A DNA stretch of 57,726 nt from contig CALLRP010000032.1 of the NCBI GenBank assembly GCA_938014335.1, positions 1 to 57,726 of the forward strand, written 5' to 3'. The stretch's first letter is position 1; every line of letters begins with the position of its first letter. A program made the translations under genes and the position numbers. The notes beneath the pieces were generated by a model that had not been told where the DNA came from, did not search any database, and saw nothing but the letters and a program-made list of their open reading frames with translations. Origin of the DNA: an uncultured bacterium. Lineage in GTDB: Bacteria > Hydrogenedentota > Hydrogenedentia > Hydrogenedentales > Hydrogenedentaceae. This document shows, one piece after another, positions 17,022-25,641 of the stretch.

Positions 17022-19700
17022 TTATTTGCGGGGTATTTCAACAGGGCAATAGCCGTCTTCTGAACCAAGGCAGGAGTAATATCCTCCGGAGTTAAAGAAC
17101 TGGATTAATCGCAATAATTCGCTTAGATTAATCACCCAATCCTGTGGATTGTAATCCGATGTATGTGGTGTGCAACTCTTATCACCATCTATCCCAGGTA
17201 TATATCCATCTTCAGATATTTCGCCCAGTATTGCACAGTGGTAACCACCAAAGTTAAAGAACTGAATGACACGCAATAATTCAGTAAGACTTATTACTCC
17301 ATTCCCATCCTGGTCGGCACTATGTGGGGGTTTTAATGTTTCGCCTTCGGTTGTCCCTTCAACAGAGCCTTCACTTATCCCTTCTCCTTCACCTACTCCT
17401 TCGCCTTCGGTCGTTCCTTCTACACTCCCTTCACCTTCTACCGTGCCTTCGGGTGTGCCTTCAGGGATACCTTCGATGGTTCCTTCGCCCTCTACAGTGC
17501 CTTCTACTACACCTTCCCCTTCGGGTGTGCCGTCCGGAGTACCTTCTGTTATCCCTTCCTCGCCCCCTTCGGGTATTCCTTCGGTCGTTCCCTCAACTAT
17601 ACCTTCATATGTTCCTTCTGTAGTTCCTTCTGTTGTCCCTTCCTCACCCCCGTCCGGAGTACCTTCCGGTATGCCTTCCACACCCCCTTCGGGTGACCCT
17701 TCGGGTATTCCTTCGGTCGTTCCCTCAACTATACCTTCATATGTTCCTTCGGTAGTTCCTTCTATTGTCCCTTCTTCACTCCCTTCGGGTGACCCTTCGG
17801 GTATTCCTTCAGTCGTTCCCTCAACTATACCTTCATATGTTCCTTCGGTAGTTCCTTCTATTGTCCCTTCTTCACTCCCTTCGGGTGACCCTTCGGGTAT
17901 TCCTTCGGTCGTTCCCTCAAGAGTTCCTTCACCCTCTTGTGGGCAGGGCCCTTCAGAAACCCATAGATTGACTGCACTTCCTTCGGGTAGAATTGTCCCT
18001 GAATCTGGCTCTTGATTAATCACTTCTCCTTCGGGTATACCATCATTGCATATATATGTTATTGTTCCTACAGTCAACCCGGCTTCTATAATTGCAGAGT
18101 TTGCCTCTATCAGGCTTAAGCCGATAACATATGGGACTTCCACATCTTCAGGAATGTCGAGACAGTCATCGGGAATTTCGGAAGGGTCTCGGTCGTCTAT
18201 TGGGTCAAGGTAGTTGGGTATACCATCATTATCACTATCCCATGGGAATTCATCAATCTCGTCTCTTATCCAGTCGCAGTCATCATCAGGGTCTTCAGTA
18301 TCCATTAAACTGTCCTCATCAAGGTCATCATAAGGTCTCATATAGGGGGTAATACCAATATCCGTTGTAAAGATATAAGAGCCGTTCGAGAAGTTGATTT
18401 CTACCATATATGCTTTCCAACCCGATGTGGGAAGTGTAATTTGGGTGATATAAGTTTTTGAGCCGGGGGTTGTTTCGGACAGATTTGTAGATGTCCATTG
18501 GGGACCTGTTCCTCCGTTATATCGGAAATCGCGTGCAGAGGGGTTGGTTGCTTCCCATAATTTTACAGAGGTGGGGGTTGAAACGACCTGGACTTTAATG
18601 TTCCCATCTGGTAAAAATTCCCATGAATAATTAGGTCGAGAACCTGTGCCTGCCACGGAATTGAAATAAACTATTAGGGGATATACTGTTTGCAGGTCTA
18701 AATTATCACCTAAACTATGCCCAACATTAGGCACATATCGTAATCGGCATTCACCGGGGAGTTCATGGTAATAAAAACGAGAAGAGTCGGGGAGAAAAAA
18801 TTCATCTCCGCAAGCATTGATGATAAATTTAGGTATGGTGTAGTTAGCGAGATAAGAATAGGGGTCTACGATTTGTCGAAGTGCAAATCCACCCGGAGTA
18901 TCCATCCGTTCAAATATGTGCAAGTCATTATAGGGTTTTAAAGTGGGGGCAAAAAATCCATAACATTTATAATGGTGGTACATCTGTACATTCATCTTTA
19001 ATACATCAATTACCATGGGGACTATGGCGATAACTCGTGGGTCAACTGCTCCTGTGAGCCATGTAGTCCAACCACGTTTTGATGCTCCACTTACTACAAA
19101 CCCTGTTATATATTTCCCATGATTACTTTGCACAATTGCCTGAACGGTGTCCATTGCTCGAACTGCACTTTTGACCATGGGTAATAATACGGGCCAGTAA
19201 GGGTCGGGAGTTCCCGAGTCGTAAGTTTGCAAGTATTTATCGAAACTGTAAGCGATGATTTCATCTTCTGTACGATTTTTACTTTCCCCTGCAAATCGTA
19301 ATGGTTGATTTGGCACTTGTTCTAACAATGCCATAGGGGCGCCGGTTATAAATGCTATGTATTGGGCATAGTCTCGAAGGTTGGTAGCGGAGTCTCCATT
19401 ATTCCCTCCGGAAATGACTAAAAGTCCCTTTGTTTTTGTAATAGAAGAAGGGACAATAATAGTTAGCCAGTGTTCCCATAGAGTTCGGTTCACCTCACTA
19501 CTGTTTCGCCATGTTTGTGAAGTAAGTTTAACGACATAGTAAGTGTAACCAATCCCTGCTTCTTGTGCAGTGATTGTGTAGGTATAAGATGGGTCCGGCA
19601 TACTTACATAGTCTTCTAATGGTCCTGCAAAAGCAAAGATAGCAAAGAAAGCAAATGGAATCATTGTTGATGCTTGCAAAAGGGCATATTTCTGTTTCAT
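17022..19700 (-). CDS. Secreted PhoPQ-activated pathogenicity-related (PqaA-like) hydrolase with PASTA, EG linker and dockerin-like module
   Basis: The start at 19700 is chosen because aaggatagagcac precedes that ATG at ideal spacing. An ATG 24 bases upstream has no such site. A signal peptide (core MIPFAFFAIFAFAG) leads into a PhoPQ-related alpha/beta-hydrolase domain of about 430 residues. Its nucleophile elbow is SGASKRGW and its late acid/His segments are INACGDEFFLP and VPNVGHSLG. Next come Ca-binding Asp repeats (DLDEDSLMDTEDPDDDCD, DSDNDGIPNYLDP), one Cys-containing PASTA unit and a roughly 200-residue EG linker. The shared C-terminal HSADQDGNGVISLTELLRV module ends the protein. PqaA-family enzymes are poorly characterised; an exported esterase or peptidase acting on an unknown substrate is likely. 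Confidence 0.87.
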   Translation of the reverse strand: MKQKYALLQASTMIPFAFFAIFAFAGPLEDYVSMPDPSYTYTITAQEAGIGYTYYVVKLTSQTWRNSSEVNRTLWEHWLTIIVPSSITKTKGLLVISGGNNGDSATNLRDYAQYIAFITGAPMALLEQVPNQPLRFAGESKNRTEDEIIAYSFDKYLQTYDSGTPDPYWPVLLPMVKSAVRAMDTVQAIVQSNHGKYITGFVVSGASKRGWTTWLTGAVDPRVIAIVPMVIDVLKMNVQMYHHYKCYGFFAPTLKPYNDLHIFERMDTPGGFALRQIVDPYSYLANYTIPKFIINACGDEFFLPDSSRFYYHELPGECRLRYVPNVGHSLGDNLDLQTVYPLIVYFNSVAGTGSRPNYSWEFLPDGNIKVQVVSTPTSVKLWEATNPSARDFRYNGGTGPQWTSTNLSETTPGSKTYITQITLPTSGWKAYMVEINFSNGSYIFTTDIGITPYMRPYDDLDEDSLMDTEDPDDDCDWIRDEIDEFPWDSDNDGIPNYLDPIDDRDPSEIPDDCLDIPEDVEVPYVIGLSLIEANSAIIEAGLTVGTITYICNDGIPEGEVINQEPDSGTILPEGSAVNLWVSEGPCPQEGEGTLEGTTEGIPEGSPEGSEEGTIEGTTEGTYEGIVEGTTEGIPEGSPEGSEEGTIEGTTEGTYEGIVEGTTEGIPEGSPEGGVEGIPEGTPDGGEEGTTEGTTEGTYEGIVEGTTEGIPEGGEEGITEGTPDGTPEGEGVVEGTVEGEGTIEGIPEGTPEGTVEGEGSVEGTTEGEGVGEGEGISEGSVEGTTEGETLKPPHSADQDGNGVISLTELLRVIQFFNFGGYHCAILGEISEDGYIPGIDGDKSCTPHTSDYNPQDWVINLSELLRLIQFFNSGGYYSCLGSEDGYCPVEIPRK
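17350..17935 (-). repeat. Coding minisatellite, 96-bp unit (32-residue EG repeat)
   Basis: Near-identical units start at 17569, 17701, 17797 and 17893, the last three exactly 96 bases apart. Read on the minus strand, each encodes an EG-rich 32-residue unit of the linker (motifs EGTTEG, TYEGIVEG, SPEGSEEG). Flanking sequence holds more degenerate copies. The repeat keeps the reading frame, so copy-number change would alter linker length without frameshift. Confidence 0.9.
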
Positions 19701-19783
19701 GTGCTCTATCCTTATATTTTTCATTCACTATATTAATTATACTATTAAATTAAACCCCGAGTATCAAACTTGGTTCAAATTGT

Positions 19784-19813
19784 TTGATATTGAATAGATA
19801 AATTTGATATAAT
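19784..19813 (+). promoter_or_regulatory. Sigma-70-type promoter for the rpsB operon
   Basis: TTGATA (19784-19789), an 18-base spacer and a perfect TATAAT (19808-19813) lie 130 bases before the rpsB start. This predicts a leader of roughly 125 bases that contains the structure at 19859-19937. Confidence 0.7.
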
Positions 19814-19858
19814 TTTTATCCGTTTGAAAATTATTTTTGTTAATAAAAAAAAAACACA

Positions 19859-19937
19859 GGAGCCTCTCGCCTTAGTTTTGGGTGCTCATGATGGAATGAG
19901 TTCCAGCGGGCTCCAAGGTTTAACCCAAACAAAAAGG
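19859..19937 (+). promoter_or_regulatory. Putative structured rpsB leader (pseudoknot) overlapping the ribosome-binding site
   Basis: An outer stem GGAGCC (19859-19864) / GGCTCC (19909-19914) encloses a hairpin CTCAT (19885-19889) / ATGAG (19896-19900) with loop GATGGA. The enclosed TTTGGGT (19877-19883) can pair over seven bases with ACCCAAA (19923-19929), outside the outer stem, forming an H-type pseudoknot directly against the AAAAAGG ribosome-binding site. Autoregulatory S2 leaders with pseudoknots are known in other bacteria. Function here is inferred from base pairing alone. Confidence 0.5.
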
Positions 19938-19945
19938 ATATAATT

Positions 19946-20824
19946 ATGTCAGTTGTTACCCCTCGCGAATTGCTTGAAGTTGGAGCGCATTTTGGTCACC
20001 AAACCCGCCGTTGGAATCCCAAGATGGCACGGTTCATTTATGGCGAAAAGAACGGCATTTACATTATTGACTTGAAACATACCCTCAAGCAGTTGTATAA
20101 AGCATATGCGTTGGTTCGTGAGACGGTGGCTAATGGTGGGACGGTGCTTTTTGTCGGGACAAAACGGCAGGCACAAGAAGCCATTAAACGTGAAGCGGAA
20201 CGCTGTGGTATGTTTTATGTTAATAGTCGTTGGTTAGGTGGAACCTTAACTAATTTCCGCACCATCCGCAGTAGTATATCTGAATTGCTCCGATTGAAAG
20301 AATTGGAAGAAACCGGCAAGATTGATCAATATGGCAAGAAAGAAGGGATTCAGTTACGGAAACGCATTGCTAAATTGGAGAAAAATCTTTGCGGTATTAT
20401 TAATATGATAGATGTGCCGGATATTGTTTTTGTTGTAGACACTCATCATGAAGAAATTGCAGTTAAAGAAGCGGCACGATTGAACATTCCATGCATTGGT
20501 GTTGTAGATACCAATGTGGACCCGGATGCGGTATCTTTACCTATTCCGGGTAATGATGACGCTATTCGTGCTGTGTCGTTATATTGTAAAATTATTGCAG
20601 ATGCGGTATTAGAGGGTAAGAATATTCAGGAGAAGGGTCCTATCGTTCAGACAAAAGTGAGACCTATTTCTCGAAAAGTGAAGCGAGTAACAGATGAAGA
20701 AATAAAAACAGTTGAGAATATTTCGGAAGAAGAGGTGGAAGAAAAAGAGGTAGAGGATGAGACCATTACTTCGGATGAAGTTGAAGGAGCAGAGCAGGAA
20801 ACCTCGATGGTTGAAGAAAGTTAA
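19946..20824 (+). CDS. rpsB: 30S ribosomal protein S2
   Basis: A typical S2 start ([20 protein letters not shown]) and the [15 protein letters not shown] and [22 protein letters not shown] segments identify it. The conserved core ends at about residue 225. The remaining roughly 65 residues form a highly acidic tail (repeated [12 protein letters not shown]), longer than in E. coli S2 (241 residues in total). It opens a ten-gene run rpsB to lolD on the plus strand. The tsf gene starts 29 bases downstream, the classical arrangement. Translation may be controlled by the leader structure just upstream. Confidence 0.98.
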   Translation: MSVVTPRELLEVGAHFGHQTRRWNPKMARFIYGEKNGIYIIDLKHTLKQLYKAYALVRETVANGGTVLFVGTKRQAQEAIKREAERCGMFYVNSRWLGGTLTNFRTIRSSISELLRLKELEETGKIDQYGKKEGIQLRKRIAKLEKNLCGIINMIDVPDIVFVVDTHHEEIAVKEAARLNIPCIGVVDTNVDPDAVSLPIPGNDDAIRAVSLYCKIIADAVLEGKNIQEKGPIVQTKVRPISRKVKRVTDEEIKTVENISEEEVEEKEVEDETITSDEVEGAEQETSMVEES

Positions 20825-20853
20825 TCTTAAAAGAATACAGGAGAATTATAAAA

Positions 20854-21528
20854 ATGAGTATTAGTGCCAGTGATGTAAAAAAATTAAGAGAACAGACCAA
20901 TGCCCCTATGATGGATTGTAAAAAAGCACTTACAGAGTGCGGTGGTGATATGGAGAAAGCAGTAAAATGGTTGCGCGAACGTGGAATTATGAAAGCAGCA
21001 TCCCGCGCTCATCGTGTCGCTGCAGAGGGATGTATCGCTTCGTATGTGCATATGGGTGGAAAAATTGGGGTGCTTGTTGAAGTAAATTCTGAAACGGACT
21101 TTGTGGCTCGGGGTGCAGAGTTCCAAACTTTTGTAAAGGATATTTGCTTGCAAATTTGTTCTTCTGCCCCGAAATGGATATCGAAAGAGGACATTCCTCA
21201 GACTGTATTGGAAGAAGAAAAGCAATTGTATATAAAACAGGCTTTAGAAACAGGGAAACCGCAAAATGTCTGTGAAAAAATAGCGGAAGGTAAATTAAAT
21301 AAATGGTTTGAGGAAGTTTGTTTGTTAGAGCAAGTTTCTGTAAAGCCGGAACATGATGGCAAGAAAATCAAAGATTTATTAGGTGAATTGACCGGCAAAT
21401 GTGGCGAGAAGATAGAAATCCGACGCTTTATCCGTTGGGTACTTGGAGAAGGTATTGAAAAGAAACAAACGAATTTTGCAGAGGAAGTAGCTGCCGAATT
21501 AGCCAAATCCGCCAATAAAGAGGCATAA
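20854..21528 (+). CDS. tsf: Elongation factor Ts
   Basis: EF-Ts is the nucleotide-exchange factor for EF-Tu. The N-terminal UBA-like domain is clear (LREQTNAPMMDCKKALTECG, then GDMEKAVKWLRERGI). The core follows with the conserved VEVNSETDFVAR segment near residue 75. At 224 residues it is shorter than the roughly 280 of E. coli, as in the single-subdomain versions common in many phyla. An aggag site precedes the ATG. It lies between rpsB and pyrH in the expected order. Confidence 0.97.
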   Translation: MSISASDVKKLREQTNAPMMDCKKALTECGGDMEKAVKWLRERGIMKAASRAHRVAAEGCIASYVHMGGKIGVLVEVNSETDFVARGAEFQTFVKDICLQICSSAPKWISKEDIPQTVLEEEKQLYIKQALETGKPQNVCEKIAEGKLNKWFEEVCLLEQVSVKPEHDGKKIKDLLGELTGKCGEKIEIRRFIRWVLGEGIEKKQTNFAEEVAAELAKSANKEA

Positions 21529-21531
21529 AGA

Positions 21532-22251
21532 GTGAATACTCCTATCTATAAACGGGTATTACTAAAACTCAGTGGAAATGCTCTCTCTTCAGATGGGGAG
21601 AATATAGGTTCAAAAGCGTTAAGCCATCTCTGTGATGAAATTGTATCTGCATATAAAACAGGTATTGAGATAGGACTGGTTGTAGGGGGAGGCAACATTC
21701 TTCGCGGAAATCAATGGTCAAAGGCTTCGGGTGTAGACCGTGCTACTGCAGATTACATGGGAATGTTAGCTACGGTTATTAATGCTCTTGCCCTTCAATC
21801 CGCATTGGAAAAACGAGGTATAGAAACTCGAGTGCTTAGTGCAATAGAAATGAGACCTGTTGCGGAACCCTATATTCGACGCAGAGCGTTGAGACATTTA
21901 GAGAAAGGACGGATAGTCATTTTTGCTGCGGGGACGGGCAATCCATTTCTGACAACAGATACTGCGGCAGCACTCCGTGCCAGTGAAATAGATGCGGATA
22001 TATTAATAAAGGCGACCCGTGTGGATGGTGTTTACTCTGCGGATCCTGAAAAAGATACAACAGCACAGAGATATGAGAATCTTAATTATCAACAGGTTCT
22101 TTCTCAGGACTTGAAAGTAATGGACGCAGCAGCCATATCTATTTGCCGTGAAAAGAACATTCCTATTTTGGTATTCTCTTTCTTAGAAAAGAACTGTATT
22201 GTAAATGCGGTTTGTGGGAACTCTATTGGAACTATAGTTAAGGGAGATTAA
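21532..22251 (+). CDS. pyrH: UMP kinase
   Basis: PyrH phosphorylates UMP to UDP in pyrimidine nucleotide synthesis and belongs to the amino-acid kinase fold, not the NMP kinase fold. Visible features are [12 protein letters not shown] at the start, [10 protein letters not shown] near residue 45, the [21 protein letters not shown] helix region and [16 protein letters not shown] near 140. The start is GTG, three bases after the tsf stop, with gagg inside the end of tsf as a likely ribosome-binding site. This implies translational coupling. Confidence 0.97.
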   Translation: MNTPIYKRVLLKLSGNALSSDGENIGSKALSHLCDEIVSAYKTGIEIGLVVGGGNILRGNQWSKASGVDRATADYMGMLATVINALALQSALEKRGIETRVLSAIEMRPVAEPYIRRRALRHLEKGRIVIFAAGTGNPFLTTDTAAALRASEIDADILIKATRVDGVYSADPEKDTTAQRYENLNYQQVLSQDLKVMDAAAISICREKNIPILVFSFLEKNCIVNAVCGNSIGTIVKGD

Positions 22252-22254
22252 CCT

Positions 22255-22812
22255 ATGCCACACCCACTTATTAAAGATGCCGAACAGAAAATGGATAAGA
22301 GTGTTGAAAGTTTACAACAAGAACTTTCCGGTTTTCGGACGGGAAGAGCCACCCCGAATTTATTAGATGTTGTTCATGTAGACGCATACGGTAGTAAAAT
22401 GAAAATTAACCAGTTAGGGAATGTAACTGTTCCGGATTCGCATTTGATCGTTATTGATCTCTGGGATAAGTCGCTTATGGGTGCTGTTGAAAAAGCAATT
22501 ATGGCTTCCCCTTTAGGTGTAAATCCATCTAATGACGGAAGACTTATTCGCATTCCTATCCCGCCTTTAAGTGAAGAACGGCGTAAAGAACTTACCAAAG
22601 TTGCTAATAAAATGGCGGAAGAAGCCCGTGTTGCGGTTCGAAACATTCGTCGTCATGTTTTGGAAACTTTGAAAAAAGAACAGAAGGAGGGAAAAATCAC
22701 AGAGGATGATTTACATCGCCTTTCTGATGAAGTCCAGAAACTTACAGATAAGCATATTGAAAAAATAGACCAGGTATTGAAAGCCAAAGAAAAAGATATT
22801 ATGGAAGGCTGA
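22255..22812 (+). CDS. frr: Ribosome recycling factor
   Basis: RRF splits post-termination ribosomes together with EF-G. The 185-residue length and the family landmarks match: LSGFRTGRATPNLLD near residue 27, the PLGVNPSNDGRLIRIPIPPLSEERRKEL block near 83-110, and the C-terminal helix VQKLTDKHIEKIDQVLKAKEKDIM. It starts three bases after the pyrH stop with gggag overlapping the end of pyrH. Confidence 0.98.
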   Translation: MPHPLIKDAEQKMDKSVESLQQELSGFRTGRATPNLLDVVHVDAYGSKMKINQLGNVTVPDSHLIVIDLWDKSLMGAVEKAIMASPLGVNPSNDGRLIRIPIPPLSEERRKELTKVANKMAEEARVAVRNIRRHVLETLKKEQKEGKITEDDLHRLSDEVQKLTDKHIEKIDQVLKAKEKDIMEG

Positions 22813-22875
22813 ACTTTTTGTTTATGTCCTAATGTTGAATGGTGGTCTTGTAACACACAAATCAGGTTTTTATCC

Positions 22876-23655
22876 ATGCAAAAACTTCCTGCTGATTTAG
22901 ATCCCCGGATAGATGTGGAGCGACTGCCCCGACATATTGCGGTTATTATGGATGGAAATGGGCGCTGGGCAAAACTTCACGGTAAAAAGACTACCGAAGG
23001 GCATGAAACTGGAGCAGAAGGGGTGCGTGAGATATTGAAAGGTTGCAGGGAACTGGGAATACCGTGCCTTTCACTATTTGCTTTTTCCACCGAGAACTGG
23101 TCGCGACCAAAAGAGGAAGTAGATTCGCTTTTCCAATTAATGAGTAAGTATATCCGCAGGGAAATTGATGAAATCAAAAAACATGGTATCCGTGTCTTAT
23201 TAATGGGCGAATGGAGAGATTTGCCACCAACAGCTGTGCAGGACCTTGAATATTGTCTTGCCCAAACGAAAGATAATGAGGACATGACTGTTGTGGTTGG
23301 ATTGAATTATGGCGGGAGACAGGAAATACTGCGATGTGCAAAACGCTTAGCAGAAAAAGTGCAGAGAGGGGAAATAAAAACAGAAGATATTACGGAAGCC
23401 CTTTTTACCCGCCAATTATATGTCCCAGAATTCCCCGATGTAGACCTTTTAATCCGCACCAGTGGAGAACAACGGGTAAGCAATTTTATGCTGTGGCAAT
23501 TATCCTATGCAGAAATGGTTTTTTTACCAGTCCTTTGGCCTGATTTTCGACGAAAACATCTCTGGGAAGCAATCATTCAATACCAGCAAAGAGAGAGAAG
23601 ATTTGGGACCCGTTCGGATGGGATAGCATCTGATATAGCCCGACAAAATGCTTGA
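22876..23655 (+). CDS. uppS: Isoprenyl transferase (undecaprenyl diphosphate synthase)
   Basis: UppS condenses IPP onto farnesyl-PP to make the C55 carrier lipid for cell-wall synthesis. The catalytic MDGNGRWAK near residue 25, LSLFAFSTENWSRP near 70 and the final RTSGEQRVSNFMLWQLSYAE near 194 are all present. The 259-residue length is normal. A 63-base gap separates it from frr. Its substrate comes from the MEP pathway that ends with IspH at the start of this window. Confidence 0.97.
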   Translation: MQKLPADLDPRIDVERLPRHIAVIMDGNGRWAKLHGKKTTEGHETGAEGVREILKGCRELGIPCLSLFAFSTENWSRPKEEVDSLFQLMSKYIRREIDEIKKHGIRVLLMGEWRDLPPTAVQDLEYCLAQTKDNEDMTVVVGLNYGGRQEILRCAKRLAEKVQRGEIKTEDITEALFTRQLYVPEFPDVDLLIRTSGEQRVSNFMLWQLSYAEMVFLPVLWPDFRRKHLWEAIIQYQQRERRFGTRSDGIASDIARQNA

Positions 23656-23679
23656 ATACAAAAGAGAGGATAGTAAACC

Positions 23680-24486
23680 GTGCTTCAACGAGTTATAACA
23701 GGAATTATTTTAGTTACACTTACAGCGGTTCTCATTTGGGTGCCGGTGTTGCATGCGCTTTTGGGTTTTTTTATAGCCTGTCTGACGACTGTAGCCATAT
23801 GGGAATACTTTCGCATTGTTGAGCCTGTGAATAGAAATATTCTCAACATGACTACTATAGGACTTGTTCCTCTCATTATATTAATAGGAACGTTCAGGTC
23901 TGTTATGGCAATCCATTTATTTTTTGTGCTTTCATTTGGGATTTTGTCGGTAATATACATATTTAATAAAACCACTTCTATTAGTAGACTTGTGCATGCC
24001 TTTTTTGGATTATTTTATTTAGGTTGGGTCCCGGCACACCTTTTAATACTACATAGAATGTCCGAAGGTCCTGGATTAATAACACTGTTTATTACTGCTG
24101 TAGCTTTATGTGATTCGGGAGCGTATTGTGTGGGAAAACTCTTTGGAAAGCATGCCCTTGCTCCAGAGATTAGCCCCAATAAAACATGGGAAGGGAGTAT
24201 TGGGGGGATTATATTGAGTATCGTTGGTACTTTTGTCTTATGGATATTACATAAAACAATATTTACTCAATTCTTACCTATGCAAAGTATCGTTTTTTAT
24301 CTGAAATGGGGTATACTCCTTGCCCTATTGAGCCAGATTGGCGATTTATTAGAATCACGATGGAAACGAGAAGCAGGAGTTAAAGACTCCGGAATGATTT
24401 TCCCGGGGCACGGGGGAGTGCTTGACCGTTGTGATGGAATGTTATTTGCATTTCCGTTTTTCTTTTATCTTATAAAGTGTTTCTGA
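23680..24486 (+). CDS. cdsA: Phosphatidate cytidylyltransferase
   Basis: CdsA makes CDP-diacylglycerol, the precursor of all bacterial phospholipids. The protein is polytopic (about seven helices). It carries the full C-terminal signature SRWKREAGVKDSGMIFPGHGG followed by VLDRCDGM. GKLFGKHALAPEISPNKTWEG near residue 150-170 is also typical. The start is GTG with an aagagagga site. The order uppS-cdsA is widely conserved. The usual next genes dxr and rseP are replaced here by prfB and lysS. Confidence 0.96.
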   Translation: MLQRVITGIILVTLTAVLIWVPVLHALLGFFIACLTTVAIWEYFRIVEPVNRNILNMTTIGLVPLIILIGTFRSVMAIHLFFVLSFGILSVIYIFNKTTSISRLVHAFFGLFYLGWVPAHLLILHRMSEGPGLITLFITAVALCDSGAYCVGKLFGKHALAPEISPNKTWEGSIGGIILSIVGTFVLWILHKTIFTQFLPMQSIVFYLKWGILLALLSQIGDLLESRWKREAGVKDSGMIFPGHGGVLDRCDGMLFAFPFFFYLIKCF

Positions 24487-24523
24487 AATCGGATTGACTT
24501 GTTAAAGGATTTTGAATTTTGTT

Positions 24524-25639
24524 ATGTATGAATTAGAAATACAAGCTATAGACAGTTTGAAACAACGATTGACTGAGCTTCGTACCTGTTTAAATGTGGA
24601 AGGGATACAGGAACGAATTGCGAAGTTAGAAAGAAGTATGGAAGCACCGGATTTCTGGAATGACCCCGAGCAAGCACATAAAGTTTTACAGGAAATTAAG
24701 AATCTCAAAACTGCTATTGAAGCCCCTGAAAATCTTCAAAAAGAATTAGAAGAGGCCTCCGCATTTATTCTCATGGCGGAAGAAGAGGCGGATATATCCC
24801 TTCAAACGGAAATACAACAATTGAAGGAAAAATTGGAAAAAGAAGTACATGATTTGGAAATTAAAAGTCTGTTTATAGATCCACGAGATTCCAAACCTGC
24901 TATTGTAAGTTTTCACCCGGGAGCGGGGGGGACGGAATCATGCGATTGGGCTCAGATGCTCTATCGGATGATTACACGATATTGTGAAGAAAAAGGTTTT
25001 GATGTGGAGTTGATTGATTATCAGCTCGGAGAAGAAGCGGGCATAAAGAGTGCAACCTTACGCGTATCCGGGTTGTATGCTTATGGATTATTAAAATCCG
25101 AAAGTGGAGTGCATCGCCTTGTTCGTATATCTCCATTCGATGCGAATAAGCGAAGACATACCTCTTTTACCGCTATAGAAGTACTTTCGGAAGTAGATGA
25201 CGATATCAAGATAGAAATTCGGGAAGAAGACCTTAAGATGGATACTTTCCGTTCCAGTGGCGCAGGCGGACAAAAGGTAAACAAGACCAGTTCCGCAGTT
25301 CGTTTAACGCATTTGCCAACGGGTTTTGTAGTTACCTGCCAGATAGAGCGTTCTCAACATAGAAATCGTGCTACCGCATTACAAATGTTAAAAGCAAAGT
25401 TATATGATATTGAAATGAAGAAAAAAGAAGCGGAAGTGTTCGCACAGAGAGAAAGTCAAACAGAGGTTGCATGGGGCAATCAGATTCGGAGTTATATCCT
25501 CCAGCCCTATCAATTGGTCAAAGACCATCGGACAGGTGCAGAGACCAGCAATGTGGATAGGGTATTAGATGGGGATTTGGATTTATTTGTTGAAGCCTAT
25601 TTGAAATGGAATTTAGAAAAGAAAGGTGTAGGAATTTAA
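24524..25639 (+). CDS. prfB: Peptide chain release factor 2
   Basis: RF2 recognises UGA and UAA stop codons. The tripeptide anticodon SPF (RISPFDANKRRH) and the catalytic GGQ (SSGAGGQKVNKTSSAV) are present. The gene reads through in one frame. At the point where E. coli has the CUU-UGA-C programmed +1 frameshift, the codons here are CTT CGT ACC TGT, giving LRTCLN with no stop. The start is uncertain: the ATG at 24524 gives the normal N-terminus, while an in-frame TTG at 24512 is also possible. It is followed after two bases by lysS. Confidence 0.95.
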   Translation: MYELEIQAIDSLKQRLTELRTCLNVEGIQERIAKLERSMEAPDFWNDPEQAHKVLQEIKNLKTAIEAPENLQKELEEASAFILMAEEEADISLQTEIQQLKEKLEKEVHDLEIKSLFIDPRDSKPAIVSFHPGAGGTESCDWAQMLYRMITRYCEEKGFDVELIDYQLGEEAGIKSATLRVSGLYAYGLLKSESGVHRLVRISPFDANKRRHTSFTAIEVLSEVDDDIKIEIREEDLKMDTFRSSGAGGQKVNKTSSAVRLTHLPTGFVVTCQIERSQHRNRATALQMLKAKLYDIEMKKKEAEVFAQRESQTEVAWGNQIRSYILQPYQLVKDHRTGAETSNVDRVLDGDLDLFVEAYLKWNLEKKGVGI

Positions 25640-25641
25640 CT

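Noticed and set aside
17569..17935. Possible CRISPR array because of regular spacing
   Set aside because: The units are contiguous 96-bp coding repeats with no unique spacers, and no cas genes are near.
17266..18015. Plus-strand open frame rich in Pro-Ser (VPSxxPS repeats)
   Set aside because: It is the antisense reading of the EG minisatellite of the PqaA-like gene. Repeats without stops stay open on both strands, and there is no start signal of its own.
24512..24620. Programmed frameshift in prfB
   Set aside because: The frame is uninterrupted and the UGA and slippery codon are absent.
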